Positions 1-9,283 of a stretch of DNA of 64,000 nucleotides are shown piece after piece. The stretch is from Spirochaetota bacterium (GTDB lineage Bacteria > Spirochaetota > UBA12135 > COTS27 > JAFLEE01). The notes beneath the pieces were generated by a model. That model searched no databases, was not told where the DNA came from, and saw only the letters and a program-made list of their open reading frames with translations. Numbering within the stretch: position 1 is the stretch's first letter; every line of letters starts with the position of its first letter. The translations under genes were made by a program, and so were the position numbers. The DNA lies in assembly GCA_017302015.1 (NCBI GenBank), contig JAFLEE010000018.1, positions 1 through 64,000 on the forward strand, in the 5' to 3' direction.

Positions 1-64
1 CAGAAAGGGTTGCCCGCAGGGCAGATCCAGGCTAAAAACACCCAAAAGAAGACCTACCGCTTGA

Positions 65-121
65 CCGGAATTTAGGTGAGGCAATGGGGGTGGGTTTCGT
101 CCGGATTTTTAGGTGAGGCAA
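65..121 (+). repeat. Two direct repeats, possible IS end
   Basis: Two near-identical 20/21-bp direct copies, starting CCGGA and ending TTTAGGTGAGGCAA, occupy 65-84 and 101-121, about 36 bp apart. The first 75 bp form an open reading frame that ends in TAG at 73-75 inside the first copy. Tandem short repeats just behind an ORF end are typical of transposase-binding ends of IS21-type elements, but neither a transposase nor a terminal inverted repeat can be seen because the window begins here. The IS assignment is inference. Confidence 0.3.
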
Positions 122-198
122 CTAGGGTCTCAAATCTCCATCTTTTAACCCTCTGAGATGACTGGACGAGTCGTGTTTTACAGGAAATTGAGAACCAC

Positions 199-226
199 TT
201 GAATTGTTTGGTTTTGGGAGTATAAT
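199..226 (+). promoter_or_regulatory. Sigma70-type promoter of the GntR/LacI regulator
   Basis: TTGAAT at 199-204 and a perfect TATAAT at 221-226 are 16 bp apart. The predicted start near 232-234 gives a leader of only about 13 nt before the ATG at 246, with no Shine-Dalgarno sequence. Confidence 0.65.
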
Positions 227-243
227 ACTACATATAGGTAGTA
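226..243. promoter_or_regulatory. Palindromic operator at the transcription start
   Basis: TACTAC (226-231) and GTAGTA (238-243) form a perfect 6-bp inverted repeat with a 6-bp spacer. It abuts the -10 box and covers the predicted start site, so a bound dimer would block transcription. Autorepression by the encoded regulator is inferred. Confidence 0.55.
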
Positions 244-245
244 AT

Positions 246-1436
246 ATGCCTCAGGCGCCCGGTCCCCTTTACCAGAAAATCCTCGAGACCCTCCTGAAGG
301 AGTTCGCCAAGGGCAAGCCTGCCCGGGGGGAGAAACTCCCCAGCGAGGCGCGGCTGGCGAAGCGGTTCGGGGTCAGCCTCATCACCATACGCCGGGTCGT
401 GCAGGAACTCCAGGCATTGGGGGCCGTCCGCTCGGTGCACGGGAAGGGGAGTTTCGTGCAGCACGCCGGCGCCCTGACGCGGCCGCCGCCCGGGGCCCAT
501 GTGGCGCTCCTCATCGATACCCTTAAGGGGCCCCATGCCCTCGAACGCATCGCGGCGGTGGAGGAGGTGGTCTCGGCCGCGGGCTACCATCTGCTGCTCA
601 AGGAGACGCGCTTCGACCCCGCGGTGCACGCGGCCTGCCTGAAATCCCTGGGCGACGGGGTGGCCGCCGTGCTCATCGATACCTGGGTCGACGAATACGA
701 CGAACCCGGGCGCGAACTCCGCTCCAAGGGCCTGCCGGTGGTCTTCATCAGCGAGCGCGATTATGGATCTTCATTCGAATATGTGGGCTATGGCGAGGAG
801 CAGGCGGGCCGCGAGGCCCTGGAGCGCCTGCGGGCAGACGGGGTGCGCGACCTGGCCCTCGTGCTCCAGACCACGGCCATCACCCCGCTGTCCCGGTTCC
901 TGGCGGCGGAGGCGGCCCGGCTCGGGTTCCCGAAACTCGAGGTCATCGATGTGGCCCATAGCCGGGCTTTCGATCCGGGCCTGCCCCTCATCGAACGGGA
1001 GCGCCGCGCCGCCATCGCCGTGGAGGCGACGCCCCAAGACCTCGCCCGATCCCTGGTGGGCGAGCGTCTCGCCGCGGGGCAGCGCCACGCTTGCTATTTC
1101 TGCATCAATGAATACGCGGCCGTGGGGGCCTATCAGGCCCTCGCCGATGGCGGCCTCGCGGCGCCTCGGGATGTCGGCCTCGTGGGTCTCGCCGATAGCG
1201 GGGCGTTCTTCCTAGGCATGACGCGGCGCCGCCTCACCGGGGTGATCAAACCCACCCGTTCCGCCGGGCTCAAGGCCGCCGAACTCCTTCTCGCTAGGTT
1301 GGGTTCCCGCTACGCCGGGGGCAGCCGAACGATCTTGCCCCACACCTGGCAGGCGGGGGAGACCTATGGGGTCGCGAGCGGAGAGCCGGAATTTTCTGAT
1401 CCGTCCATTACGAACGAGTCGATTCAAACGACTTAA
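246..1436 (+). CDS. GntR/LacI chimeric transcriptional regulator
   Basis: A 396-aa one-component sugar-responsive regulator. Residues about 5-75 form a GntR-type winged helix (KLPSEARLAKRFGVSLITIR, then the wing GKGSF). The rest is a LacI-type periplasmic-binding-protein fold that would bind a sugar ligand (VALLIDTLKG start, GLVGLADSG near the end). The frame can be extended to a TTG at 204, but that lies inside the promoter spacer, so ATG 246 is chosen. It sits 22 nt before a secreted GH42-like glycosidase and presumably controls it in response to a released sugar. An inverted repeat over its own start site suggests autoregulation. Class certain, ligand unknown. Confidence 0.9.
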   Translation: MPQAPGPLYQKILETLLKEFAKGKPARGEKLPSEARLAKRFGVSLITIRRVVQELQALGAVRSVHGKGSFVQHAGALTRPPPGAHVALLIDTLKGPHALERIAAVEEVVSAAGYHLLLKETRFDPAVHAACLKSLGDGVAAVLIDTWVDEYDEPGRELRSKGLPVVFISERDYGSSFEYVGYGEEQAGREALERLRADGVRDLALVLQTTAITPLSRFLAAEAARLGFPKLEVIDVAHSRAFDPGLPLIERERRAAIAVEATPQDLARSLVGERLAAGQRHACYFCINEYAAVGAYQALADGGLAAPRDVGLVGLADSGAFFLGMTRRRLTGVIKPTRSAGLKAAELLLARLGSRYAGGSRTILPHTWQAGETYGVASGEPEFSDPSITNESIQTT

Positions 1437-1458
1437 AACAACATCAAACGGAGATCCT

Positions 1459-4449
1459 ATGAAGCGCATCCTCGCCCCGACTCTGCTCCTCGCCTCCCTC
1501 GCGGCCCAACCCACCTTGACCCTCTCCGTGGGCCCCGCGGTGGGCATCGGTGAAAACCTCCTGCCCAATGGCGGCTTCGAGGATCTGGAGAACGATGCCC
1601 CCGTGGGCTGGTCGGTGAACCCGGGCAAGGCCCTGGCGAGCATCCGGGTTTCGCCCCGATCCTACGCGGGATCCTCCTCCGTCTTCCTGAGCAATGCGGC
1701 TCCCATGGCGCCCCACGTGTTCGGCCAACTCAACCTGAAGGCGCCGCTCTCCCTCAAGGACGGCGAAAAGTACACCCTCTCCGCCTTCGTGCTCGGGGAC
1801 AATCCGGGCAGCGCGTGGATGGGCGGGGGCCCCGGGTGGACGGTGCGCGTCCCCATCCCAAAAACTTCCGGTTCCTGGCAGAGGATCCGCCGCACCTTCA
1901 CCGCCCCCGCCGGAAGCGCCCAATTCCCCTTCATGATCAATACCGATAGCCCGACGCCGGGCTTCTGGGTGGACGGGATCAAATTGGAGCGCGGCGATCA
2001 GGCGACGCCGTACGTGGAAGAACCGGCCCGGGGCCGGGACGCCATCATCCTCATGGCGCCGGCGCCCCGCCTGGGCAGTTCCAACGAGAGCCTCGAACTC
2101 GAGGCGGTGCTCAAATTGCTGCGCGACGGGGAGATCACCGTGGGCCTCGCCTCGAAGGGCGCCGCGCGGAAGGCCAGGATCAAAGCCGGCGCCGGCGTCC
2201 AGCGCCTCGTCATGCGCCTCGCGGAGCCGGGAAGCCCCTCGGTGGAGGGGCGCCCCATCTCCCTCAAGATCGAATGCCTCGGGGAGAGCCGCGAAGTTTC
2301 ATTCGTTTGGTATGCCGGATTCGATGTGGCGGCCGCCGAAGCCGCGGCGAAAGGGGAGCGGGACCGCCTTTCTCGCTTGGTGGAGGCCGCCAAATCCCGC
2401 GCGCTCGCCCAACCCTACGCACGGGCGACCGTCGCGCTTTCGGAGCGCTTTTTGCGCATCGCCGCGGAGAAGCGGCAGCTCGGCCTCATCGCCGAGGCGC
2501 TGGAAGATTTCGCCTATCTCCGGGAACTCTGCCGCGGCGCCGCGGCGCAGCAGGAGCGGGTGGATTCGGGGAAGGAGACCCCCATGGTCCTTCCCGATCC
2601 GGACCTAAAAAAAATCACCCTCCGCGGGGGTTCCTTCTGGGTCGGTAACGAGCCCGTGGTGCTCCTCGGCGGCATGGGCTACGGCGAACTGCGCGACGAG
2701 ATGGATGCATACAGGGAATACGGCTTCAATAGCGTGGGCGACGATTGGGATTCCTTCTCGGCGATCCAGATGATGAAGAGCATGGAAAGCGCCGACGAGA
2801 GCGTCTTCCCCAAACTCAAGGCTAGCTGGGACGACCTCGCCAGGCGCAACCTCGCCGTCAGTTATAATCCGACGCTCCATTATTTCCCCTTCTGGGCCAC
2901 CCAGGAATTCCTCGACATCAACGGGGGCGATCCGGTGGATGTGCTGCCCGACTGGTCCGGCCGGGGGCGCCATCAGGGCAAGCGCCACAAACTCTACGGC
3001 GGCTTCTTTCCCTTCGCCATTGATTCTGAGAACTTGCGTCAGCTCGTGGCCGCCTACTATAAGCGCATCGGCCCCGCGGTGGAGTCCCACCCGGCCTTCC
3101 GGATTACCTGGCTCATGAACGAGCCCACCTATAAGAGCCGCGACGCCCATTACGTGGCCCTGTTCCGGGAGGCCATGGAGAAGCGCTACGTTTCGGTGGA
3201 CCGCCTCAATGCGGCCTGGAAGACCCAGTTCGCCTCTTTCTCCCAGGTGGGAATCCCCGCCGACCGCACCCCGGGCCAGTACGACTGGAAGGCCTTCCAC
3301 CAGGATCAGGTCGCCTCGTGGTTCGAGTGGCTGGGGAAGACCTTCCGGGCTTCGGCGCCCAAGGCCATCCTCTCCAGCAAGCCCATGGGATGGTGCCTCC
3401 TCGACCCCACCACGGGCATCGATTTCGAGCGGGAAGCCCTGGCCTGGGACGTGCCGGGATGCGACTCGGGGTTCTCCCCGTACCCCGCGGGCGATTTCGC
3501 CTACGGGTGGACGGAGCCCATCCTCGTCTACGATTTCCAGAAATCCGTGGCGCCGGAGAAGCCCCTGGCGAACCACGAATACCATTATGTGCACGAGCCC
3601 GAGGTCAGCGCCGAGTACGCCTACGCCACCTATTGGCAAAGCCATCTCCACGGCCTGCGCCTCTCCGAGTTCTGGGTCTGGAGCAAGGGCGACCTGCGGG
3701 GCGGCGACGGCGCCGCCGGGATGACGCACACGGCCTGGAGCCAGCCGAAGGTCGCCTGGGGCACTTCGAAGGCCGCCATCGATCTGCGCCGCTTGGCCCG
3801 GGTGCTCACGGCCTTCCCCGGAAAACCCGAGGCCTATCTCCTCTACAGCAAATCGAGCTTCTACGGGAACCAGGCGGTCCACGCCAAGACCCTCAAATCG
3901 GTCTACAGCACCGTCAATAGCTTGGATGCGCCGGTGGGCTTCATGACCGAACGCATGATCCTCCAGGGGGATCTCTCGAAGGCGAAACTCCTCATCATCC
4001 CGGGGGCCTCGGTCTCGGAAAAGAACGTGGCCGAGACGGTGCGCGCCTGGGCCGAGAAGGGGGGCCGGGTCGTCCTCGTAGGCGATTGTTTCTCAAGCGA
4101 TCCCTGGGGCGAAGCCCTGCCCGAGATCAAGGGTCAGCGATTCGTGGAGGCGGCGGCCCGCGAGTTGGCGCCTGCCTTCGATAAGGCGTTCAGCGAGGCC
4201 GGCGTTTCGCGGCCGATCCGCGCGAAGAACGCCCTGGGCGGTAGCGCCTGGCCCCTGGAAGTGCGCACGAGTCGGCTCGACGGCAAGCGTCTCGTCTACC
4301 TGCTGGGCCTGCAGGCGAAGACGATGACGGTGGAACTCGAAGCCGCCGGCGGGATCAAGGCGTGGGAGGATCTCGTGACGGGGGAGAAGGGCACCGCGCC
4401 TCGATTCACCGTGAAACCCTGCGACGTGAGGATTCTTCGGGTGGAGTAG
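1459..4449 (+). CDS. Secreted GH42-like glycosidase
   Basis: A 996-aa exported glycosidase. The signal peptide starts MKRILAPTLLLASLAAQ, followed by a CBM4/9-like beta-sandwich (NLLPNGGFEDLEN). A middle region of low similarity precedes a (beta/alpha)8 barrel from about residue 400. LMNEPTY carries the probable acid/base E555 and ANHEYHY the probable nucleophile E707, with spacing fitting clan GH-A and GH42. A trimerisation-like domain (LLIIPGASVSEKNVAETVR) follows. Start ATG 1459 has GGAG 5 nt upstream; the frame is open 93 nt further but that part overlaps the regulator. It is homologous to the GH42-like enzyme at 40434. Substrate, possibly a beta-galactoside, is not certain. Confidence 0.8.
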   Translation: MKRILAPTLLLASLAAQPTLTLSVGPAVGIGENLLPNGGFEDLENDAPVGWSVNPGKALASIRVSPRSYAGSSSVFLSNAAPMAPHVFGQLNLKAPLSLKDGEKYTLSAFVLGDNPGSAWMGGGPGWTVRVPIPKTSGSWQRIRRTFTAPAGSAQFPFMINTDSPTPGFWVDGIKLERGDQATPYVEEPARGRDAIILMAPAPRLGSSNESLELEAVLKLLRDGEITVGLASKGAARKARIKAGAGVQRLVMRLAEPGSPSVEGRPISLKIECLGESREVSFVWYAGFDVAAAEAAAKGERDRLSRLVEAAKSRALAQPYARATVALSERFLRIAAEKRQLGLIAEALEDFAYLRELCRGAAAQQERVDSGKETPMVLPDPDLKKITLRGGSFWVGNEPVVLLGGMGYGELRDEMDAYREYGFNSVGDDWDSFSAIQMMKSMESADESVFPKLKASWDDLARRNLAVSYNPTLHYFPFWATQEFLDINGGDPVDVLPDWSGRGRHQGKRHKLYGGFFPFAIDSENLRQLVAAYYKRIGPAVESHPAFRITWLMNEPTYKSRDAHYVALFREAMEKRYVSVDRLNAAWKTQFASFSQVGIPADRTPGQYDWKAFHQDQVASWFEWLGKTFRASAPKAILSSKPMGWCLLDPTTGIDFEREALAWDVPGCDSGFSPYPAGDFAYGWTEPILVYDFQKSVAPEKPLANHEYHYVHEPEVSAEYAYATYWQSHLHGLRLSEFWVWSKGDLRGGDGAAGMTHTAWSQPKVAWGTSKAAIDLRRLARVLTAFPGKPEAYLLYSKSSFYGNQAVHAKTLKSVYSTVNSLDAPVGFMTERMILQGDLSKAKLLIIPGASVSEKNVAETVRAWAEKGGRVVLVGDCFSSDPWGEALPEIKGQRFVEAAARELAPAFDKAFSEAGVSRPIRAKNALGGSAWPLEVRTSRLDGKRLVYLLGLQAKTMTVELEAAGGIKAWEDLVTGEKGTAPRFTVKPCDVRILRVE

Positions 4450-4526
4450 GGGTTTCGCCGGAACATGACCGGAAAGATCGCCCGAAAGTGAAATAATTCC
4501 GCTGCCGTAGGGCCCAACTTTGCGCG

Positions 4527-4555
4527 TTGACCGCGGGGGTGGATGGGGATACGAT
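4527..4555 (+). promoter_or_regulatory. Promoter predicting a leaderless kinase mRNA
   Basis: TTGACC at 4527-4532 and TACGAT at 4550-4555 are separated by exactly 17 bp. The -10 box ends 5 nt before the ATG at 4561, so the start site would coincide with the initiation codon. Confidence 0.5.
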
Positions 4556-4560
4556 GCGGC

Positions 4561-6444
4561 ATGAACCGGGGCATCCACCTTCCGGGCCGGGCCCTGCCCG
4601 TCTCGTTCGTCCTCGGGCTTTCGGGCTTTATCGGGGCCCATTTTTCCTTCGATTACGCCATCGGGTCGTTCACGGTTTCGGTCAATTGGGCTTACCTGTT
4701 CCCCCTCCTTGCCGCCATGGCCTATGGGCCCCGCGGGGCCCTCGTGGCCGGGGTCCTCGGCCTCGGGGCCTTCTATCCCTTCTATCTTTGGCCGACGAAC
4801 GGCTGGGCGAACGTGGCCAGTTCGCTCCTTTTCGTCGCCTGGTTCGCTTGGCAGGGCGGGTGCGCCGCCTCCCGGGAAACGAAACCGGCCTGGTGGAACC
4901 ATCCATTCGTCGCCCAGGTCTTCTATTGCGCGGCGTTCGCCCTCATGATCTTCGGGCTTTATCCGATCCTATTCTCCCTCAATCCGCCCCCCTGGCGGGC
5001 GGATGCCTATACCTCCATCCCCGCCTCGGTCCTCAATGGGATCGTCTTCAAGGAGGTGATCCTCACCTACCTCGCGGTGCTGGTGGTGGCTTCGCTCCTC
5101 AAGTCCAATCGGCTCCGCCGGCTGCTGGGCCTGCGCGTGCCGTCGTGGGCGCGCTATAACGACCGGATCCTCGCCGTGAGCATCCTCGGCTGCGGGGTCA
5201 TGGTGCTCTTCCACCGCGTCCTCGCCGGGATCCTCGTCACCCGCGATTTCCCGGGGGGCCTTTTCCTCCCGAGGGAATCCGGGGCCCTCATCGACCTCCT
5301 GATCCTTGGGTGCATCGGTTTCTTGACGGCCTACATCGTGACTCTCTTCATGGAGCGCCGTTGCCGGGCCGAAGAGTCCCTGGAGCAGAACCGGGAACTC
5401 CTCGGCAGTACCCTGCGGTCCATGGATGACCTCGTCTTCACCCTCGACGCCCTCGGCCGCATCACCCAGTACCATCAGCCGGCCGCTTGGATCGGCGGGG
5501 TGGACGACGCCCGCGGGATGGTCGGCCTCGAGTTCGGCCGGGCCCTCCCCGCGGGGCTCTGCCTGGCGATGGAGCCCATCCTCGGCAAGATTCTGGCCGG
5601 CGGCGTGACGGAGCCCCTGGAATATGCCCTCCAGACGGCCAAGGGTGAGCGGCGCTACCAAGCCAAGCTCTCGCCCCTGCGGGGATCCCCCGTCGCCGCC
5701 GGCGGGGTCACCGTCGTCGCGCGGGATGTCACCGAGCAGAAAAAAATGGAGGAGCGCCTTCGGCACACACAGAAGATGGAGGCCGTCGGCCGGCTGGCCG
5801 GGGGGATCGCCCACGATTTCAATAATCTCCTCGCCCCCATCGGCGTGCTCGCGGGCGTGGCCGAAATCCACGCCCGCGATCCGGTGAAACTGGCGGAGAC
5901 CCTCGAGCGCATCAAGAAAGCGGCCGCCCGCGCCCGGGAACTCACCCAGCAGATCCTCAGTTTCGGCCGGAAATCGCCGGAGAACGCCGCGCCCGTGGCG
6001 CTCGCGCCGGTGGTGAAGGAGTGCCTGAAATTGCTGCGGGCCAGCATGCCCACGAACGTCGAGGTCCACGTCGACCTGCGCTCGCAGGCGAAGGTGCTGG
6101 GCGATTCCGTCCAACTCTACCAGGTCGTCATGAACCTCTGCACCAACGCGTTCCAGGCCATGGAGGAGCGCGGCGGCGTGCTTTCCGTTTCCCTCGCCGA
6201 CGGCCCGACCGAGGGCGGGGCGCCGTCGGTGGTGCTGGAGTTCCGCGACACCGGCTGCGGCATCCCCGATGAGGTGAAGTCACGCATCTTCGAGCCGTAT
6301 TTCACGACGAAGGAAACCGGCAAGGGCAGCGGCCTGGGCCTCTCCGTCGTTCACGGCATCGTTGCCGGCATGCGGGGCAGCATCCAGTGCGAGAGTCTCG
6401 TGGGCCAGGGCACCTCGTTCTTGATCACGCTGCCGGCGTGCTAG
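4561..6444 (+). CDS. Membrane-bound PAS sensor histidine kinase
   Basis: A 627-aa sensor kinase. The first about 245 residues hold seven or eight hydrophobic segments resembling an integral-membrane sensory domain. A PAS domain follows (about 280-395), then HisKA with the phospho-acceptor H418 in RLAGGIAHDFNNLL, and HATPase_c with the G box (GKGSGLGLSVVHGI) near the end. There is no receiver domain and no response regulator beside it, so it is an orphan kinase and its partner must lie elsewhere. ATG 4561 is preferred to the in-frame ATG at 4543 because a promoter places the -10 box five bases before 4561. The signal sensed is unknown. Confidence 0.9.
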   Translation: MNRGIHLPGRALPVSFVLGLSGFIGAHFSFDYAIGSFTVSVNWAYLFPLLAAMAYGPRGALVAGVLGLGAFYPFYLWPTNGWANVASSLLFVAWFAWQGGCAASRETKPAWWNHPFVAQVFYCAAFALMIFGLYPILFSLNPPPWRADAYTSIPASVLNGIVFKEVILTYLAVLVVASLLKSNRLRRLLGLRVPSWARYNDRILAVSILGCGVMVLFHRVLAGILVTRDFPGGLFLPRESGALIDLLILGCIGFLTAYIVTLFMERRCRAEESLEQNRELLGSTLRSMDDLVFTLDALGRITQYHQPAAWIGGVDDARGMVGLEFGRALPAGLCLAMEPILGKILAGGVTEPLEYALQTAKGERRYQAKLSPLRGSPVAAGGVTVVARDVTEQKKMEERLRHTQKMEAVGRLAGGIAHDFNNLLAPIGVLAGVAEIHARDPVKLAETLERIKKAAARARELTQQILSFGRKSPENAAPVALAPVVKECLKLLRASMPTNVEVHVDLRSQAKVLGDSVQLYQVVMNLCTNAFQAMEERGGVLSVSLADGPTEGGAPSVVLEFRDTGCGIPDEVKSRIFEPYFTTKETGKGSGLGLSVVHGIVAGMRGSIQCESLVGQGTSFLITLPAC

Positions 6445-6537
6445 GCGGCCGGGGCTCGCGCCGCGGAAAGCGAGGTGTCGCGGACCCACCTCAACCAAGC
6501 TCCCGGGAATCGGGGCGGGGAGAGAGACTGCGGGGAG

Positions 6538-6567
6538 GCGGCGTGTTTCACCGTCGAAGCGCGCCGC
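6538..6567. terminator. Hairpin between convergent genes
   Basis: GCGGCGTG (6538-6545) pairs with CGCGCCGC (6560-6567) over eight positions, one of them a wobble, around a 14-nt loop. It lies between the kinase and the GH20 gene, which converge. No long T tract follows, so the terminator role is tentative. Confidence 0.35.
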
Positions 6568-6590
6568 TTAGCATTTCGAGCCCACGGGCT

Positions 6591-9248
6591 TCACTCCAGC
6601 CCCGTCACCGCCGCCACCACGATCCCGGCATTCTTGGCCGCCGTGAGGGTCAGGGTATCCACCTCGCCGTCCACGGCCAGGTCGTATTGCCAGAGCACTT
6701 GGCGGCCCCCGGCGGAGAAGGCGGGTTGGCAGACGGGATAGACCTCGCCGGAGGTGCCCTTAGTGAGGACCTTTCCGTTCTCCACATCCCCCGGGATGAT
6801 GATCTTCGACACCAGGTTCCCGATCTCGCGGCGAACGACGAGGGGTTGGCGGAGGGCGGCCCCGCCGGTGAGTTCCACCGCGCCGATCTCGCGCATGGCG
6901 CTATCGGTATTGAGGCTCGTGTAGAGGAGCGAGACCGCCTTGAGCCTCCGGCCGATCTTGAGGCGCAGAGGCTTCCCGTCCTCCACCAGTACGGCGGCCG
7001 CGGCGCCCTCCGCCGAGGCGATTTCAAACGCGACGCCGTTGTCGGCCACGAGCCGCCCCGGGGCGAAGCCGCCGCTGCCGGCGAGGGAGGCGTTGGCCAG
7101 GGGCGAGAGGTCGATGGCGACGGCACGATCTCCGGGCCGCGGATAGGCCCGGCGCGGGTAGACCCCGGCGATGACCCGCTCGAAAAGGCGATTGGCGAAG
7201 GAGTTTTCGCCGTAGGGCACGGCGGGTGACGCCGCGTTCCAGAAGGAGGCGCCGGCCTGTACGTAGGGCCAGAGTTTCTTCGGGTAGCGGAACATGGCCT
7301 GCCCGTTGCCGCTATAGCCGGTCCAGGTGGTATGGAGCATGCCGGGGCAGCCCTTGGCCTTGGCGTAGCGGGAGAAGTTCAGCAGGTTGGGGATGTCTTC
7401 TTCGCCGGTGGCGCCCCAGACCGGGAACCCGAGGGCCGTGAAGGGATCGACCTCCGGGAAATCCACGTTGGTGCGGTAGTCCCACACCGAGATGACATGG
7501 CGGCGGTCGAGTTTCTTGGCGACGGACATGAGGCCCTCCCGTTCGGCGGGATGGGAGCGGCCGTTTAGATAATCCTGCCAGAGGATGAGGGAGAGGTTTT
7601 CGCGCTTCGCCCAGGCCTCGTAGTATTGGATGTCCTTCCACAAAAGGTCGGCCAGGGGCTTTCCGAGGTTCGCGGGCCGGGCCGGGTATTTTCCCCGCAT
7701 GGTCACCTCATCGTGGCCGATATGGAGGTAGCGCGCTTTGGGGAAGGCGCGCCTAACGTCCGCAAGAAGTTCTCCCATCACCTCGTAGGTGCGCGGGTTG
7801 GAGACGTCGTAGGCGTAGGGCATGCCCGGGTCTTCCGCGAGGTCGAGGTTGGCTTTATTGCGGAAAAGGTACTCCGAATGACCGTAGGTCTGGAAGAGCG
7901 GGGTCACCTCGATGAAGTGCTCCTCGGCCAGGCGGCAGACCGCGGCGAGGTCTTCGGGCGTCATGCCCCAGGGCTGGTGGAGTTCGGGGTGGCTCGGCCA
8001 CTTCACGTATTCCACCTCCATGACGAGATGGTTGACTTTGAGCGGGCCGAAGACGTTGGTGATGAAGAGCCCGTGGAGTTTCCGCGCGTTCTCGTCGGCG
8101 AGGAGATGGACCGCGCGCACGGGGAAATCGGCCCAATCCTTCGCGGAGCCGGGGCGGAGTGCCCCCTGGTCGTCGACCATCTGGAGGAGCGTGCTGAAGG
8201 CGTAATAGACCGCCGCCGGGGTGGCGGCGCGGATGACGACCCCCGTGGGCAGGGCCTCGATCTCGAAGAGATCTTGGCGGGCGGCGGCGCCGGCGGGGAG
8301 CAGGCGCACCGTGACGAAGGGCTTCGCGCCCTCCATGGCCCGTCGGCCCGTGCCGAGGGCTTCCACCAATTCGTTCCAGAGGACGTGATAGCGGGTGCGG
8401 GGAAGGCCCTCGGGGATGGCGAGGCCGACGGCATCGGGCCAGGGGATGGCGCCCGGCTTGAAGGAAAGTTCCCGCGGGGCGGGGCAGATGGTCAGCGATC
8501 GGCTGCGCGGGGCGACGGCGGCCGTGGGGCGAAGGGGTGCGTCGCCCCCCCGGGGCGCGAGGGCCGGGAGCGCGGCGAAGCTCCTGAAATCGCCCGAAGC
8601 CGTGAGGGATAATTCGTGGAAGAACCGCTCGCCCTTGGCGATGGAAGGCGCGGCGAGCACGGCGACGAGGAAGACTTCGCGCCCCTTATAGGGCTTCGCC
8701 CGCCGGTCGACCCATTTGAAGCCCGGTCCCTGGACCGCCTCCACCGTGATGTCCCCGCTTCGGGTGCGCAGGGCGAGGCGCTTTATTTCCCGGTCGATGC
8801 CGGCGGGTTCGGCGCCGATGGCGGCCTTCTGCCCGTCGGCCTCGAGGGTGGCGCCCTCGAGGAAGGCGGAGGGGATGGCGAGGGGGATATACTCGATCAT
8901 GGCGTCGCGGTCCTGGCGCAGGGTGCCGTCCACCGTGAGGCGCAAGTTGGAATTGCCGCGCGCCTCCAGGCGCCAGGCATCCACGAAGAAATCCGAGGGG
9001 TTCTCGGGATCGGAGGTGATGAGGAAGGAACCGGGGCCCTTGACGACCTTGTAGGGCATTTTTTGGAGCCAGAAATACTGGGTTTTCCAAGACTTTTCAA
9101 CGCAGGTGAAGGAGGTGCCCATGCTGAACTTGTTCCCGCGGAAGGCGATGGTGGGCCCGTCGTTGCGGTTGGCGAGTTCGAAGGTCCACTCCTCTTGTCC
9201 TGGGAGCAGGGCGGCGAGGAGCGCGGCGGCGAGGGCGATTCGTTTCAT
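6591..9248 (-). CDS. Secreted GH20 beta-N-acetylhexosaminidase
   Basis: An 885-aa exported enzyme predicted to remove terminal GlcNAc or GalNAc from glycans. The signal peptide is MKRIALAAALLAALLPGQ. Residues about 20-235 are an unnamed domain shared with the next upstream gene. A GH20b-like alpha/beta domain (ICPAPRELSFKPGA) precedes the TIM barrel, whose YLHIGHDEV motif holds the catalytic pair D513-E514 of substrate-assisted GH20 catalysis; aromatic residues at HTTWTGYSG could line the active site. Start ATG 9248 has AGGAG 7 nt upstream; the longer frame to 9674 runs through the neighbouring gene. It is last in the operon regulator-deacetylase-hexosaminidase, 35 nt behind the deacetylase. 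Confidence 0.88.
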   Translation of the reverse strand: MKRIALAAALLAALLPGQEEWTFELANRNDGPTIAFRGNKFSMGTSFTCVEKSWKTQYFWLQKMPYKVVKGPGSFLITSDPENPSDFFVDAWRLEARGNSNLRLTVDGTLRQDRDAMIEYIPLAIPSAFLEGATLEADGQKAAIGAEPAGIDREIKRLALRTRSGDITVEAVQGPGFKWVDRRAKPYKGREVFLVAVLAAPSIAKGERFFHELSLTASGDFRSFAALPALAPRGGDAPLRPTAAVAPRSRSLTICPAPRELSFKPGAIPWPDAVGLAIPEGLPRTRYHVLWNELVEALGTGRRAMEGAKPFVTVRLLPAGAAARQDLFEIEALPTGVVIRAATPAAVYYAFSTLLQMVDDQGALRPGSAKDWADFPVRAVHLLADENARKLHGLFITNVFGPLKVNHLVMEVEYVKWPSHPELHQPWGMTPEDLAAVCRLAEEHFIEVTPLFQTYGHSEYLFRNKANLDLAEDPGMPYAYDVSNPRTYEVMGELLADVRRAFPKARYLHIGHDEVTMRGKYPARPANLGKPLADLLWKDIQYYEAWAKRENLSLILWQDYLNGRSHPAEREGLMSVAKKLDRRHVISVWDYRTNVDFPEVDPFTALGFPVWGATGEEDIPNLLNFSRYAKAKGCPGMLHTTWTGYSGNGQAMFRYPKKLWPYVQAGASFWNAASPAVPYGENSFANRLFERVIAGVYPRRAYPRPGDRAVAIDLSPLANASLAGSGGFAPGRLVADNGVAFEIASAEGAAAAVLVEDGKPLRLKIGRRLKAVSLLYTSLNTDSAMREIGAVELTGGAALRQPLVVRREIGNLVSKIIIPGDVENGKVLTKGTSGEVYPVCQPAFSAGGRQVLWQYDLAVDGEVDTLTLTAAKNAGIVVAAVTGLE

Positions 9249-9283
9249 GGGGGATCTCCTGGGTGGGATGGTGATCGGGTGGG

